From NCBI GenBank assembly GCA_033856535.1, contig JAWVEV010000115.1:1-6534 (forward strand): a stretch of DNA of 6,534 bases. Direction: 5' to 3'. Shown here piece by piece: positions 1-5,129 of this stretch. The notes under the pieces were generated by a model. That model was not told where the DNA came from. It made no database searches and saw nothing but the letters and a program-made list of their open reading frames with translations. Origin of the DNA: JAWVEV01 sp033856535. GTDB taxonomy: Bacteria > Actinomycetota > Thermoleophilia > Miltoncostaeales > Miltoncostaeaceae. Both the position numbers and the translations under genes were made by a program. Every line of letters starts with the position of its first letter. The stretch's first letter is position 1.

Positions 1-189
1 GGGGCGTTCCTCGCCCTGTAGGGCCAGTCGGCCGTCGTCGCGATGGCCACTTGCTTCCCCACGGCACCGCCCGCCCCGGGACGCCGGCGAGGGCGCCGGC
101 CTCACGACCGCTGCCGCGGGGGCCTCGGCACTCAGAGGTCGAACCCCCTCGATGAACGAAACGACCCCGGCCTCCGAAGTCCTCTCGGC

Positions 190-224
190 GCCCGAGTGGC
201 CACCGGTGTCATGGCCGACCGGCC
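190..224. repeat. 35-bp direct repeat, copy 1
   Basis: This copy matches positions 340-374 at 31 of 35 bases, offset by exactly 150 bp. All four differences are transitions. It starts GCCCGAGTG, contains CATGGCC and ends GACCGGCC. An inner inverted repeat, GGCCA/TGGCC with a nine-base spacer, lies at 198-216. The flanks do not align with those of the other copy, so this is a short dispersed element rather than a long tandem duplication. Confidence 0.6.
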
Positions 225-339
225 ACGCGAGAAAGAGCGGCGGCCGCCTCCAGGGTGGGCGGTTCGAGGCCGGCCGGCGCGCCCCCACAGCGCTGGACGG
301 CCGGCCTCGACGGGCCCGCCAGGGCCCGTGGGGTTCACG

Positions 340-374
340 GCCCGAGTGACCACCGACGCCATGGCCGACCGGCC
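340..374. repeat. 35-bp direct repeat, copy 2
   Basis: This is the second copy of the element at 190-224. One transition falls inside the inner inverted repeat and turns a G-C pair into a G-T pair when read as minus-strand RNA, so the small stem could still form. A much weaker resemblance (GGCCCGCGTGG, then ATGGC) appears near 424-440 with an internal deletion; I do not count that as a third copy. Confidence 0.6.
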
Positions 375-503
375 CCCTCCAAGGCCCGGGCCCGGTCGCT
401 TGGCCGGCCGCCGGGGTTCGGCGGCCCGCGTGGAGATGGCGGCCTCGGGGCGGGGGTGCACGGCTCCCAGGCGAGCGGGGGTCGGTCGGTCCTTGGACCT
501 AAT

Positions 504-520
504 ACTTGTAGCCTGCAAGC
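504..520 (+). promoter_or_regulatory. Putative MarR operator with embedded -10 box
   Basis: An interrupted palindrome reads CTTG-n-AG-n-CT-n-CAAG, centred on 512, and ends directly against the ATG of the MarR-family gene. MarR dimers generally bind palindromes of about 16-20 bp, often in their own promoter. Inside it, TAGCCT (509-514) fits the actinobacterial -10 pattern TAnnnT and sits six bases before the A of the ATG, the spacing expected for a leaderless transcript. No Shine-Dalgarno-like purine run precedes the start, which agrees with that. No good -35 is visible. A repressor bound here would cover the -10 box and the start site. Confidence 0.5.
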
Positions 521-1024
521 ATGCTCGGTCCTCCCGACGATCCGGCGCTCGCGCGGGCCCTGCTGGACCTGCGCGCGCGGCTCGACCGGCTGCTCGCGGC
601 GCGCCCCGAGGGGATCCGCCGGAAGGTCCTCCTCACCGCGCCGCAGCAGCTCACGCTGACCGCGCTGGGCGACGGCCCGCTCGCCATGAGCGAGCTCGCC
701 GGCGCCACCGGCGTGGCGGTGAGCACCGCCACGCGCATGGTCCAAGGGCTACGCCGGGCCGGGCTGGTGGCGCCGGTCGAGGTCGCCGGCGGCGACGCTC
801 GGCGGCGCTACGTGGCGATCACGCCGGCCGGCCGGGAGGCGTCCGAGCGCGAGGGCGCGGCGCGGCTCGCGCGGGTGCGCGAGGTGCTCGAGCGGCTCGA
901 CCCCGGCGGGTGGGCGGCCCTCCTCGAGGGGATGCGCGCGCTCACGGACGCGTTCGCCTCGCTCGAGCGCGAGGTGGGGACGGCGGACGCCGCGGATCTC
1001 CTGGAGGGCGCCCGGAGCGAGTGA
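521..1024 (+). CDS. MarR-family winged-helix transcriptional regulator
   Basis: The 167-residue product is a likely dimeric cytoplasmic DNA-binding regulator of the MarR family, slightly longer than the usual 140-160 residues. N-terminal helices (about 5-50) should form part of the dimer interface. The helix-turn-helix spans about 54-84 (MSELAGATGVAVSTATRMVQ, then a second basic stretch). A wing follows at about 85-103 with the family-typical D92-x-R94 and an ITPAGREA strand/turn. The C-terminal helices (about 105-165) complete the dimerisation region. The ATG at 521 is chosen because a -10-like box and a palindrome lie immediately upstream and the encoded N-terminus fits the fold. It is convergent with the VOC gene at 1070-1426. 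The target is unknown; self-regulation is inferred from the adjoining palindrome. The inducing ligand cannot be told from sequence. Confidence 0.9.
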   Translation: MLGPPDDPALARALLDLRARLDRLLAARPEGIRRKVLLTAPQQLTLTALGDGPLAMSELAGATGVAVSTATRMVQGLRRAGLVAPVEVAGGDARRRYVAITPAGREASEREGAARLARVREVLERLDPGGWAALLEGMRALTDAFASLEREVGTADAADLLEGARSE

Positions 1025-1042
1025 CCGGGCGCGGGATGCGGA

Positions 1043-1059
1043 GCGGGGCCGGGCCCCGC
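1043..1059. terminator. GC hairpin between convergent genes
   Basis: GCGGGGCC (1043-1050) and GGCCCCGC (1052-1059) are perfect inverted copies, so about six base pairs can form around a five-base loop on either strand. It sits in the 45-nt gap between two convergent stop codons, the expected place for a two-way terminator. Neither strand has a T run after it, so it may be a weak or factor-assisted stop. Confidence 0.45.
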
Positions 1060-1069
1060 CGCGGCGCGG

Positions 1070-1426
1070 CTACTCGATCGGCTGGATGGCCAGGAGGCCG
1101 TTTCCGTCCGGGTCGTGGAACTGGAGGGTCTTGGCGCCGCCCATGTCCTCGACGCGCCCCTTCTGGACGCTGTGCTTGGCCAGGTGGGCGTCGACGGCGT
1201 CGAGGTCGTCGGTGCGCAGGACGACGGTTGCCCCGCCCTGGTGCGGCCGCGTCGCGAGCTCGCCCGAAAGGGCCAGCACCGCGCCGTCGCCGAGCTGGAG
1301 CTCGGCCCAGTCGCGGCCCTCCCGTCGGAGGAGCGTCAGACCCAGGATCCCCTCGTAGAACTCGATCGCCCGATCCATCGAGCACACCTGGTAGAAGACG
1401 GTGTCGATTCCTTCGAACAGGCTCAT
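1070..1426 (-). CDS. Glyoxalase/VOC-superfamily (bleomycin-resistance-like) protein
   Basis: The 118-residue product is a single vicinal-oxygen-chelate unit with two beta-alpha-beta-beta-beta modules. Module 1 starts FYQVCSMDRAIEFYEGILGL (11-30) and continues through a WAELQLGDGAVLAL stretch. Module 2 runs from ATVVLRTDDLDA (66-77) to FHDPDGNGLLAIQ (103-115). The DPDGN turn and the early Asp-Arg-Ala...Phe-Tyr...Gly-Leu pattern are family hallmarks. The usual Glu ligand two residues after DPDGN-x is Leu112, and Gln13 sits where many members have His, so classic metal-dependent lyase activity is doubtful; a small-molecule binding or resistance role is possible. The ATG at 1426 is preferred over upstream in-frame codons because GGAGGGG (1441-1435) sits seven bases before it and the fold begins right after. 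It lies 86 nt downstream of a receiver-like gene on the same strand. Substrate unknown. Confidence 0.85.
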   Translation of the reverse strand: MSLFEGIDTVFYQVCSMDRAIEFYEGILGLTLLRREGRDWAELQLGDGAVLALSGELATRPHQGGATVVLRTDDLDAVDAHLAKHSVQKGRVEDMGGAKTLQFHDPDGNGLLAIQPIE

Positions 1427-1486
1427 TCGGGGGACCCCTCCGGTCGGATGCAGGCACCGCGCGGCGTCGCCGGCCACGGTGCCCGC

Positions 1487-1492
1487 ATCGTA
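1487..1492 (-). promoter_or_regulatory. Possible -10 box for the VOC gene
   Basis: On the minus strand this reads TACGAT, fitting TAnnnT. It lies just after the stem-loop at 1505-1528 and would give a leader of roughly 50 nt containing the GGAGGGG ribosome site. The best -35 candidate (CTGATC, 1516-1511, 18-bp spacer) matches the consensus at only three positions. The order stem-loop, -10, ribosome site, ATG suggests the VOC gene has its own promoter. Confidence 0.3.
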
Positions 1493-1504
1493 CGCGGACC
1501 GGGT

Positions 1505-1528
1505 CATGGCGATCAGAGCGTCGCCATG
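1505..1528 (-). terminator. Stem-loop spanning the stop codon of the receiver-like gene
   Basis: CATGGCGA (1505-1512) and TCGCCATG (1521-1528) are perfect 8-bp inverted copies separated by eight bases. The TGA of the gene at 1513-1929 falls in the loop. The position suggests transcript termination or 3'-end protection, but no T run follows on the minus strand. A palindromic protein-binding site upstream of the VOC promoter is an alternative. Confidence 0.45.
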
Positions 1529-1929
1529 CCGGAGGCGAGGCTGAAGCCCTTGCGACGGCTGCGCTCCTGGCGGCTCGCGCGGAGCGCCTGGCAGACGCGG
1601 AGGGCGACGCGGTAGCTGCCGTCGCTCTCGGCGCCGGTCAGCACCATGAGCCCCGCCGGCCGACCCGTCAGCGCCCACATCAGGCGGCGCGGCTGGTCGG
1701 CGACGATCACCAGGGGCCGCTCGTCCTGCCGCAGCAGGTCGGCGAGCCGGCGCCAGTCGTGGTCTCCATCGCGCAGGTCGAGCACCAGCGTGTCCCCGCC
1801 GGGCGGCGGCGACAGCTGCCAGCCCTCCGCCGCGCGGACGACGTCGTGGCCCAGGCGGGTCAGCGTCTCCTCGAGGTCGGTCGGTCCGGAACCGTCGGGT
1901 CCGAGGACCAAAATCTCCATCGGCTGCAT
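1513..1929 (-). CDS. Degenerate receiver-like (CheY-fold) protein, function unknown
   Basis: The 138-residue product looks like a stand-alone receiver domain that has lost most of its phosphorylation site. Beta-1 is MEILVLG (4-10), followed by Gly-Pro-Asp rather than the usual acidic pair. Beta-3 is DTLVLDL (46-52), with Asp51 near the phosphoacceptor position. Beta-4 is PLVIVAD (72-78) with Ala instead of Ser/Thr at its end. Beta-5 is GLMVLTG (93-99) without the conserved Lys. A basic tail follows (RASRQERSRRKG, 117-128). No output domain is present. The ATG at 1929 is chosen because AGGGAAG lies eight bases upstream; an ATG at 1920 is a weaker alternative. The receiver assignment rests on strand pattern and spacing only, so a different Rossmann-like fold is possible. 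It may be co-transcribed with the VOC gene, though a stem-loop intervenes. Confidence 0.7.
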   Translation of the reverse strand: MQPMEILVLGPDGSGPTDLEETLTRLGHDVVRAAEGWQLSPPPGGDTLVLDLRDGDHDWRRLADLLRQDERPLVIVADQPRRLMWALTGRPAGLMVLTGAESDGSYRVALRVCQALRASRQERSRRKGFSLASGMATL

Positions 1930-1998
1930 CTCGTTCTTCCCTGTCTCTCGCTGGTGGTGCGGCGCCCCCGGGGGTGGGGAAACCGCAGAAAGCGCGAT

Positions 1999-2026
1999 CC
2001 CGAGATGCGCCCAGGGCGCACTCGGG
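1999..2026 (-). terminator. Strong terminator hairpin after the Pro/Thr-rich gene
   Basis: CCCGAG (1999-2004) pairs with CTCGGG (2021-2026), and TGCGCCC (2006-2012) pairs with GGGCGCA (2014-2020), with one bulged A (2005). It begins 12 nt beyond the TAA of the gene at 2039-3238. Minus-strand sequence after it contains CTTTCT rather than a clean T run. This is the longest near-perfect hairpin in the window and should separate that gene from the receiver-like gene downstream. Confidence 0.65.
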
Positions 2027-2038
2027 CAGGGAGACGAA

Positions 2039-3238
2039 TTAGCCCGGGCGGAGTGCGACCGCGCGGTAGCCGACCGAAACCTTGTCGGCCACGCCCAGAA
2101 CCATCTGGGACATGGAGCGCGGGGTGCGCCAGGCGAAGGCGCCGATGACCGTGGCGATCTGGACCAGCAGGAGAAGGGCCACGCCGGTGGGCGGGCCGCT
2201 GCCTCCGGCCATCACGTACTGGGCCAGCACTTGGAACAGCTGTGAGCCGCCGGGCGTCGAACCGGTCGGCGACTCGAGGCGCGATTGGAACGGGTTCGCG
2301 AGGGCGTCCTTGTCCAGCCCGGGGGCGGGGATGCCGATCTCGCGGCGCACCGGCGTCGAGGCCGGCGGCGTGCTGTGGGCGGTGGTGACGAAGGGGTCGG
2401 TGCCGGTCGTGAACTGGCTCTCGGGCTTGGGCGCGAGGGCCGAGCGCGACGGCGTCAGCATGCTCGGGATCGTGGCCGCGCGGGTCACGGGCTCGGGCGG
2501 GCGGACGATCGGCGTCGCGGTCGAGGCCGGCGGAACCGGGGCCTCGGCGGCCGGCGGGACCGTCTGGGAGTAGCTCGCCAGGTCGGTCGGGATGACCTCG
2601 GTGGGGAGCGGGTCCGCCGCCGGGATGTCGACCGACGGGAACGAGGTGACCGGCGGCATGTAGACGGGGCCGTCGGACGGCTGCTGCTCCGGCGACTGGT
2701 CGATCACGGAGCCGACGGGCTCGTCGACCGGGGTCTCGCCGGTGGGGTTCTCACCGACCGGGTCGGTCGGCGGGGTGGTGGTGGGGTCCTCACCGACCGG
2801 GTCGGTCGGCGTCTGGTCCACCGGAGCGGGGCTCGTGCCGGGGTCGGACGGGGCCGGTGTGACCGGCGGCGTCTCGAGGGTTCCGGACGGAGCGGTCGCG
2901 CTCTGGTTCGGCTCGAAGGTGATCTCCTCCTCGCCGTTCGGCATCGTGCCGTAGTTCTCCACCGGAGCCGCCGCGGTCCCGTCGTCCAGAAGCGCGGGGG
3001 TGTCGGTGGAGGGAGGTGCCTCGGTCTGCGCCAGCGCGAGGGTCGGGACCGCGAGCAGGAGCAGGAGCGCCCACAGGAACAGACCCGGCGTGAACCGGAG
3101 CCTTCTCCCGTGTCGGTTTCTTGTCCTGCGAGCTGTCAAGTGGACCTCGAGCAGCGATTCCACGGGACGGCTGAACGGCCGACCCGGCACGTACACGGGC
3201 AACCATAAGCGACCGCTCTCCGGAAGGGAATACGCCAT
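2039..3238 (-). CDS. Pro/Thr-rich exported membrane protein, function unknown
   Basis: I do not recognise this protein. Read from ATG 3238 it has 399 residues. A basic stretch (35-49, RRTRNRHGRR) precedes a hydrophobic core (52-68) ending in an Ala-Leu-Ala/Gln signal-peptidase site (70/71). Residues 71-345 are disordered, rich in Pro, Thr, Ser and acidic residues, with a 13-residue repeat at 145-170. A second hydrophobic segment (351-370) is followed by a short basic tail, so a single-pass protein with a long extracytoplasmic stalk is likely. The start is uncertain: the first 33 residues use codons rare here (TTA, TAT, CTT, TTG) and lack a clear ribosome site, while TTG at 3139, with GAGG five bases upstream, would give a normal signal peptide. 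I report the longest frame. A divergent wall-hydrolase operon suggests an envelope role. No sortase motif is seen. Confidence 0.7.
   Translation of the reverse strand: MAYSLPESGRLWLPVYVPGRPFSRPVESLLEVHLTARRTRNRHGRRLRFTPGLFLWALLLLLAVPTLALAQTEAPPSTDTPALLDDGTAAAPVENYGTMPNGEEEITFEPNQSATAPSGTLETPPVTPAPSDPGTSPAPVDQTPTDPVGEDPTTTPPTDPVGENPTGETPVDEPVGSVIDQSPEQQPSDGPVYMPPVTSFPSVDIPAADPLPTEVIPTDLASYSQTVPPAAEAPVPPASTATPIVRPPEPVTRAATIPSMLTPSRSALAPKPESQFTTGTDPFVTTAHSTPPASTPVRREIGIPAPGLDKDALANPFQSRLESPTGSTPGGSQLFQVLAQYVMAGGSGPPTGVALLLLVQIATVIGAFAWRTPRSMSQMVLGVADKVSVGYRAVALRPG
2741..2811 (-). repeat. 39-bp in-frame tandem repeat in the Pro/Thr-rich gene
   Basis: The 32-base blocks at 2741-2772 and 2780-2811 differ at one base and are 39 bp (13 codons) apart. 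They encode TDPVGEDPTTTPP followed by TDPVGENPTGETP, with a weaker echo (VDEPVG) after. Each block contains ACCGACC-G-GGTCGGT, a self-complementary core. In-frame near-identical units suggest recent expansion and possible length variation between strains. Confidence 0.8.
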
Positions 3239-3252
3239 TCATGAAGATTTTT

Positions 3253-3270
3253 GTGCGTCGTGTTACGCAC
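3253..3270. promoter_or_regulatory. Perfect 6-6-6 inverted repeat between divergent envelope genes
   Basis: GTGCGT (3253-3258) and ACGCAC (3265-3270) flank six bases, in a locally AT-richer patch 15 bp upstream of the minus-strand ATG (3238). The size and symmetry fit a dimeric regulator's operator. Its location between divergent genes would let one protein act on both. The regulator is unknown. A leader RNA hairpin is the alternative. Confidence 0.45.
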
Positions 3271-3291
3271 TTAGGGGGAAGGCGGCGCGAT

Positions 3292-3366
3292 GAAGCCGTC
3301 GAAAGGCTTCTGAGGTCGTTTCGTAAACGCTCGCCCGACCGCCCCCATGGGAGCCCCCGAAGGGGC
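3292..3366 (+). promoter_or_regulatory. Cluster of three hairpins in the upstream region of the GerMN gene
   Basis: Three perfect inverted repeats follow each other. GAAGCC/GGCTTC (3292-3297, 3305-3310) has a seven-base loop. CGTTT/AAACG (3317-3321, 3325-3329) has a three-base loop. GCCCC/GGGGC (3353-3357, 3362-3366) has a CGAA tetraloop. The ribosome site GAGGAGG (3382-3388) follows the last. If transcription starts upstream, the mRNA would have a folded leader of 100 nt or more. TAGGGT (3368-3373) could instead be a -10 box giving a very short leader. I could not match the region to a riboswitch family I know. Confidence 0.4.
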
Positions 3367-3395
3367 ATAGGGTCCGGCGCCGAGGAGGCCTCGAA

Positions 3396-3959
3396 ATGCG
3401 CGCAGCCATCGTCCGGCGGTACCTCGCGGCAGCGGCGCTCGGAGCGGTCGTCGCACTCGCGCCGGCCTGCTCCGACGACGACGCCCCGCCCGCCACGACC
3501 GCGTCCACCGCGACGACGCCGGCGACGACCGGCGGGTCGACCGCGACCGCCCCCGGCGAGGTCACGGTCTACTTCGCGAACGCCGAGGGGAAGCTGGCCT
3601 CGGAGACGCGCGAGGGGACGCCCGACCTGCGCGGCGCCATGGACGCGCTGGCCGCCGGGCCCGAGGACCCCGACCTGGTCGCTGCCCTTCCCGCCGGCAC
3701 CCGGGTGCTCTCCGCCGAGGTCGAGGGCTCCCTCGCGCGCGTGGACCTGAGTGAGGAGTTCGAGTCGGGCTACCCGTCCGGAGGCGCCGCGGCCGAGCTC
3801 GCGACGGTCGGGCCGATCGTGGCCACGGCCACCGCGATCCCCGGCGTGGAGTCGGTGGCGATCACGGTCGAGGGGCGCGTGCCGCAGCCGACCGGCACCC
3901 AGCTCGACTTCTCGATGCCCTTCACGCCGGCCGACGTCCCGCTCGAGCCGGTGTCGTGA
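3396..3959 (+). CDS. GerMN-domain lipoprotein
   Basis: The 187-residue product is predicted to be anchored outside the cytoplasmic membrane. Basic residues (RR, 7-8) and a hydrophobic stretch (9-22) precede Leu-Ala-Pro-Ala-Cys, with Cys25 as the lipidation site. Residues 26-54 are a Thr/Ala-rich linker. The GerMN domain covers about 56-165: VTVYFANAEGKL, an invariant-looking GP (88-89), LPAGTRVLSAEVEGSLARVDLSEEF (98-122) and a GVESVAITVEG strand (150-160). The family includes spore-germination GerM and domains in actinobacterial LpqB; its molecular role is poorly defined but tied to the cell wall. The ATG at 3396 has GAGGAGG seven bases upstream and gives an intact lipoprotein signal. Its stop overlaps the GTG of the amidase by GTGA, so the two are probably translated together. 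It may help position or control the amidase; that is inference from linkage. Confidence 0.87.
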   Translation: MRAAIVRRYLAAAALGAVVALAPACSDDDAPPATTASTATTPATTGGSTATAPGEVTVYFANAEGKLASETREGTPDLRGAMDALAAGPEDPDLVAALPAGTRVLSAEVEGSLARVDLSEEFESGYPSGGAAAELATVGPIVATATAIPGVESVAITVEGRVPQPTGTQLDFSMPFTPADVPLEPVS

Positions 3960-5071
3960 GGGCGGCCGGCCGGCTCGCCCTCACCCTCGCGCTGGTCCCG
4001 GCGCTCGCCGCCGGGACGGCGCTCGCGCAGGAGGCGCCCCCCGTGCCGGCGCCGCCGGCTCCCGCGGTCGGCCCGGCGGTCCCCGATCCGGCGGTCCCCG
4101 ATCCGGCGGCGGCCGTCACGGCGGTCCCCGAGGACCCGAACCCCGAGGGGGGCCCTCCGCTCGTCGCGATCGACCCGGGCCACGGCGGGGGCGACACGGG
4201 GGCGATCGGCCAGATCCCGGCCGGGACGGTCACGGGCCTGCCGGCGCGCGGCGCGATCGGCGGGAAGCTCTACGAGAAGGACGTGAACCTGGACATCGCG
4301 CGCCGGCTGAACGACATCCTCGTCGCGCGCGGCTACCCGACGCTCATGACGCGGACCATCGACAAGGGTGCCGGCGACGAGCCCTACCGGAGCGAGCGCG
4401 CCGACCTGCGGGCCCGGGTCGCGATGGCCAACGCGGCCGGCGCGGACCTGTTCGTCTCGATCCATGCCAACGCGGCACCGCCGAGCTTCCACGGCACGGA
4501 GACCTACCGCTTCTACTCCACCGGCACCGCGGGGATGCTGCTCGCCCGGTCGATCCACGAGGAGGTCGTCTTCCGGAACGGGCTGGCCGACCGCGGCGTG
4601 AAGTCGGCGGGCTTCTACGTCCTGAAGTACACGAGCATGCCGGCGGTCCTGCTCGAGTCGGGGTTCGTGACCAACCGGGACGAGGCGCAGCTGCTCGCCC
4701 AGCCGGACTTCCGCGAGAAGATCGCCGAGGGCCTCGGCGCCGGCATCGACCGCTACGTCCGCGAGGGCGGCCCGGTGGAGGCCGGCGAGACCGTCGCGCC
4801 CGAGCCGGTCCCGATCCGCTTCTGGGTGACCGCCGGGGTCTTCCGGCGGGCCGCCGATGCGCGCGAGCGGGCCGCCGCAGCCCGCGAGGCCGGGTTCGCC
4901 GCGCTGGTGCGCGGGCGCGCCTCGGCCCGGCTGAAGCGGAACCTCTACTACGTCGTGACCGGCCGGTTCTCCCTGATCGAGAACGCCCGCGCCCAACGCG
5001 ACGATCTGCGCGAGGCGGGCTTCCCCGGCAAGGTCGGCGCGGCCAAGCCGCCCGCCGCGGCCGCCGCGTAG
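3956..5071 (+). CDS. Secreted N-acetylmuramoyl-L-alanine amidase (Amidase_3) with SPOR domain
   Basis: This 371-residue enzyme should cleave the bond between N-acetylmuramic acid and L-Ala of peptidoglycan. A signal peptide (1-24, cleavage after Ala-Leu-Ala) leads to a Pro/Ala-rich linker (25-65) with a VPDPA repeat. The zinc amidase domain spans about 68-270: His76 in DPGHGG, Glu107 in LYEKDVNL and His170 in SIHANA are the expected zinc ligands, and Glu234 in LLESGFVTN the catalytic acid. About 18 residues separate GDTGAIG from the LYEKD motif, more than in minimal members. A SPOR-like domain (about 286-360; FWVTAGVF, then YYVVTGRF) probably binds denuded glycan strands. GTG 3956 is chosen because it overlaps the preceding stop (GTGA) and gives a proper signal peptide; no strong ribosome site is seen, which fits coupling. 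Roles in cell separation or wall turnover are plausible. Confidence 0.93.
   Translation: MRAAGRLALTLALVPALAAGTALAQEAPPVPAPPAPAVGPAVPDPAVPDPAAAVTAVPEDPNPEGGPPLVAIDPGHGGGDTGAIGQIPAGTVTGLPARGAIGGKLYEKDVNLDIARRLNDILVARGYPTLMTRTIDKGAGDEPYRSERADLRARVAMANAAGADLFVSIHANAAPPSFHGTETYRFYSTGTAGMLLARSIHEEVVFRNGLADRGVKSAGFYVLKYTSMPAVLLESGFVTNRDEAQLLAQPDFREKIAEGLGAGIDRYVREGGPVEAGETVAPEPVPIRFWVTAGVFRRAADARERAAAAREAGFAALVRGRASARLKRNLYYVVTGRFSLIENARAQRDDLREAGFPGKVGAAKPPAAAAA
4076..4105 (+). repeat. 15-bp tandem repeat, two copies
   Basis: GCGGTCCCCGATCCG occurs twice back to back (4076-4090, 4091-4105), encoding the repeated Val-Pro-Asp-Pro-Ala of the amidase linker. A partial third match (GCGGTCCCCGA) is at 4120-4130. 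Linker-length variation between strains is likely. Confidence 0.75.
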
Positions 5072-5102
5072 GCGGCCCTCCGGGCGCCCGGCGGGAGGCC
5101 GC
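5072..5102 (+). terminator. Hairpin directly after the amidase stop
   Basis: GCGGCC (5072-5077) pairs with GGCCGC (5097-5102); after one mismatch, TCC/GGG extends it, and the loop holds the palindrome GGGCGCCC. It begins at the base after TAG (5069-5071). No T run follows, so termination is inferred from position and stem strength. Confidence 0.45.
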
Positions 5103-5114
5103 CGACGGCGCCGT

Positions 5115-5120
5115 TAGAGT
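5115..5120 (+). promoter_or_regulatory. -10 box for a probably leaderless transcript
   Basis: TAGAGT fits TAnnnT and ends nine bases before the GTG at 5130. No Shine-Dalgarno-like run intervenes, so the mRNA may begin at or within a few bases of the start codon. No -35 box is recognisable. It follows the hairpin at 5072-5102, which supports a new transcription unit. Confidence 0.45.
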
Positions 5121-5129
5121 CGCTCGGCC

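Larger units (their letters stand above)
1..503. other. Gene-free left end of the window
   Basis: I find no convincing gene here. Open frames exist on both strands, but their translations are runs of Arg, Pro, Gly and Ala typical of GC-rich non-coding DNA, with no recognisable domain. Frame 1 from the left edge ends at a TAG (19-21) after Gly-Ala-Phe-Leu-Ala-Leu; this could be the tail of a gene entering from the left, but six residues cannot establish that. A perfect hairpin (7-bp arms at 83-89 and 94-100, four-base loop) lies about 60 nt further on and could be its terminator, although no T run follows. The stretch also holds a diverged 35-bp direct repeat (190-224, 340-374) and many GGCCGG-type short palindromes. 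Confidence 0.5.

Noticed and set aside
1..21. C-terminal tail of an upstream gene ending at TAG 19-21
   Set aside because: Only six codons are visible, so it cannot be told from chance.
131..152. tRNA T-arm-like string (GAGGTCGAACCCCCTC)
   Set aside because: The stem and loop sizes do not fit a T arm, and no acceptor, D or anticodon arms are found upstream.
132..518. Minus-strand frame of 128 codons divergent from the MarR gene, with a repeated Gly-Arg-Ser-Ala-Met motif
   Set aside because: The repeated motif is just the translation of the 35-bp DNA repeats. It would start at TTG without a ribosome site and has no recognisable fold.
1070..1678. Longer start for the VOC protein (202 codons)
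   Set aside because: The extra 84 residues are low-complexity and overlap the receiver-like gene, while ATG 1426 has a strong ribosome site and starts at the fold boundary.
43..2148. Very long plus-strand open frame (about 700 codons)
   Set aside because: It crosses the MarR gene, the VOC gene and the receiver-like gene in the wrong frame or strand. Its product is Arg/Pro/Gly-rich with no domain, a by-product of high GC.
2790..3368. Alternative minus-strand frame, including an ATG at 3206 preceded by GGAGAG
   Set aside because: The start looks acceptable, but the product loses the signal peptide and membrane segment of the overlapping frame and is Arg/Pro/Gly-rich.
3253..3395. Known riboswitch (c-di-AMP ydaO type or c-di-GMP GEMM type) upstream of the GerMN gene
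   Set aside because: Context is suggestive, and short strings (ACGCAC, GGGGGA) resemble parts of these motifs, but the conserved cores I know do not appear in order. A covariance-model search would be decisive.
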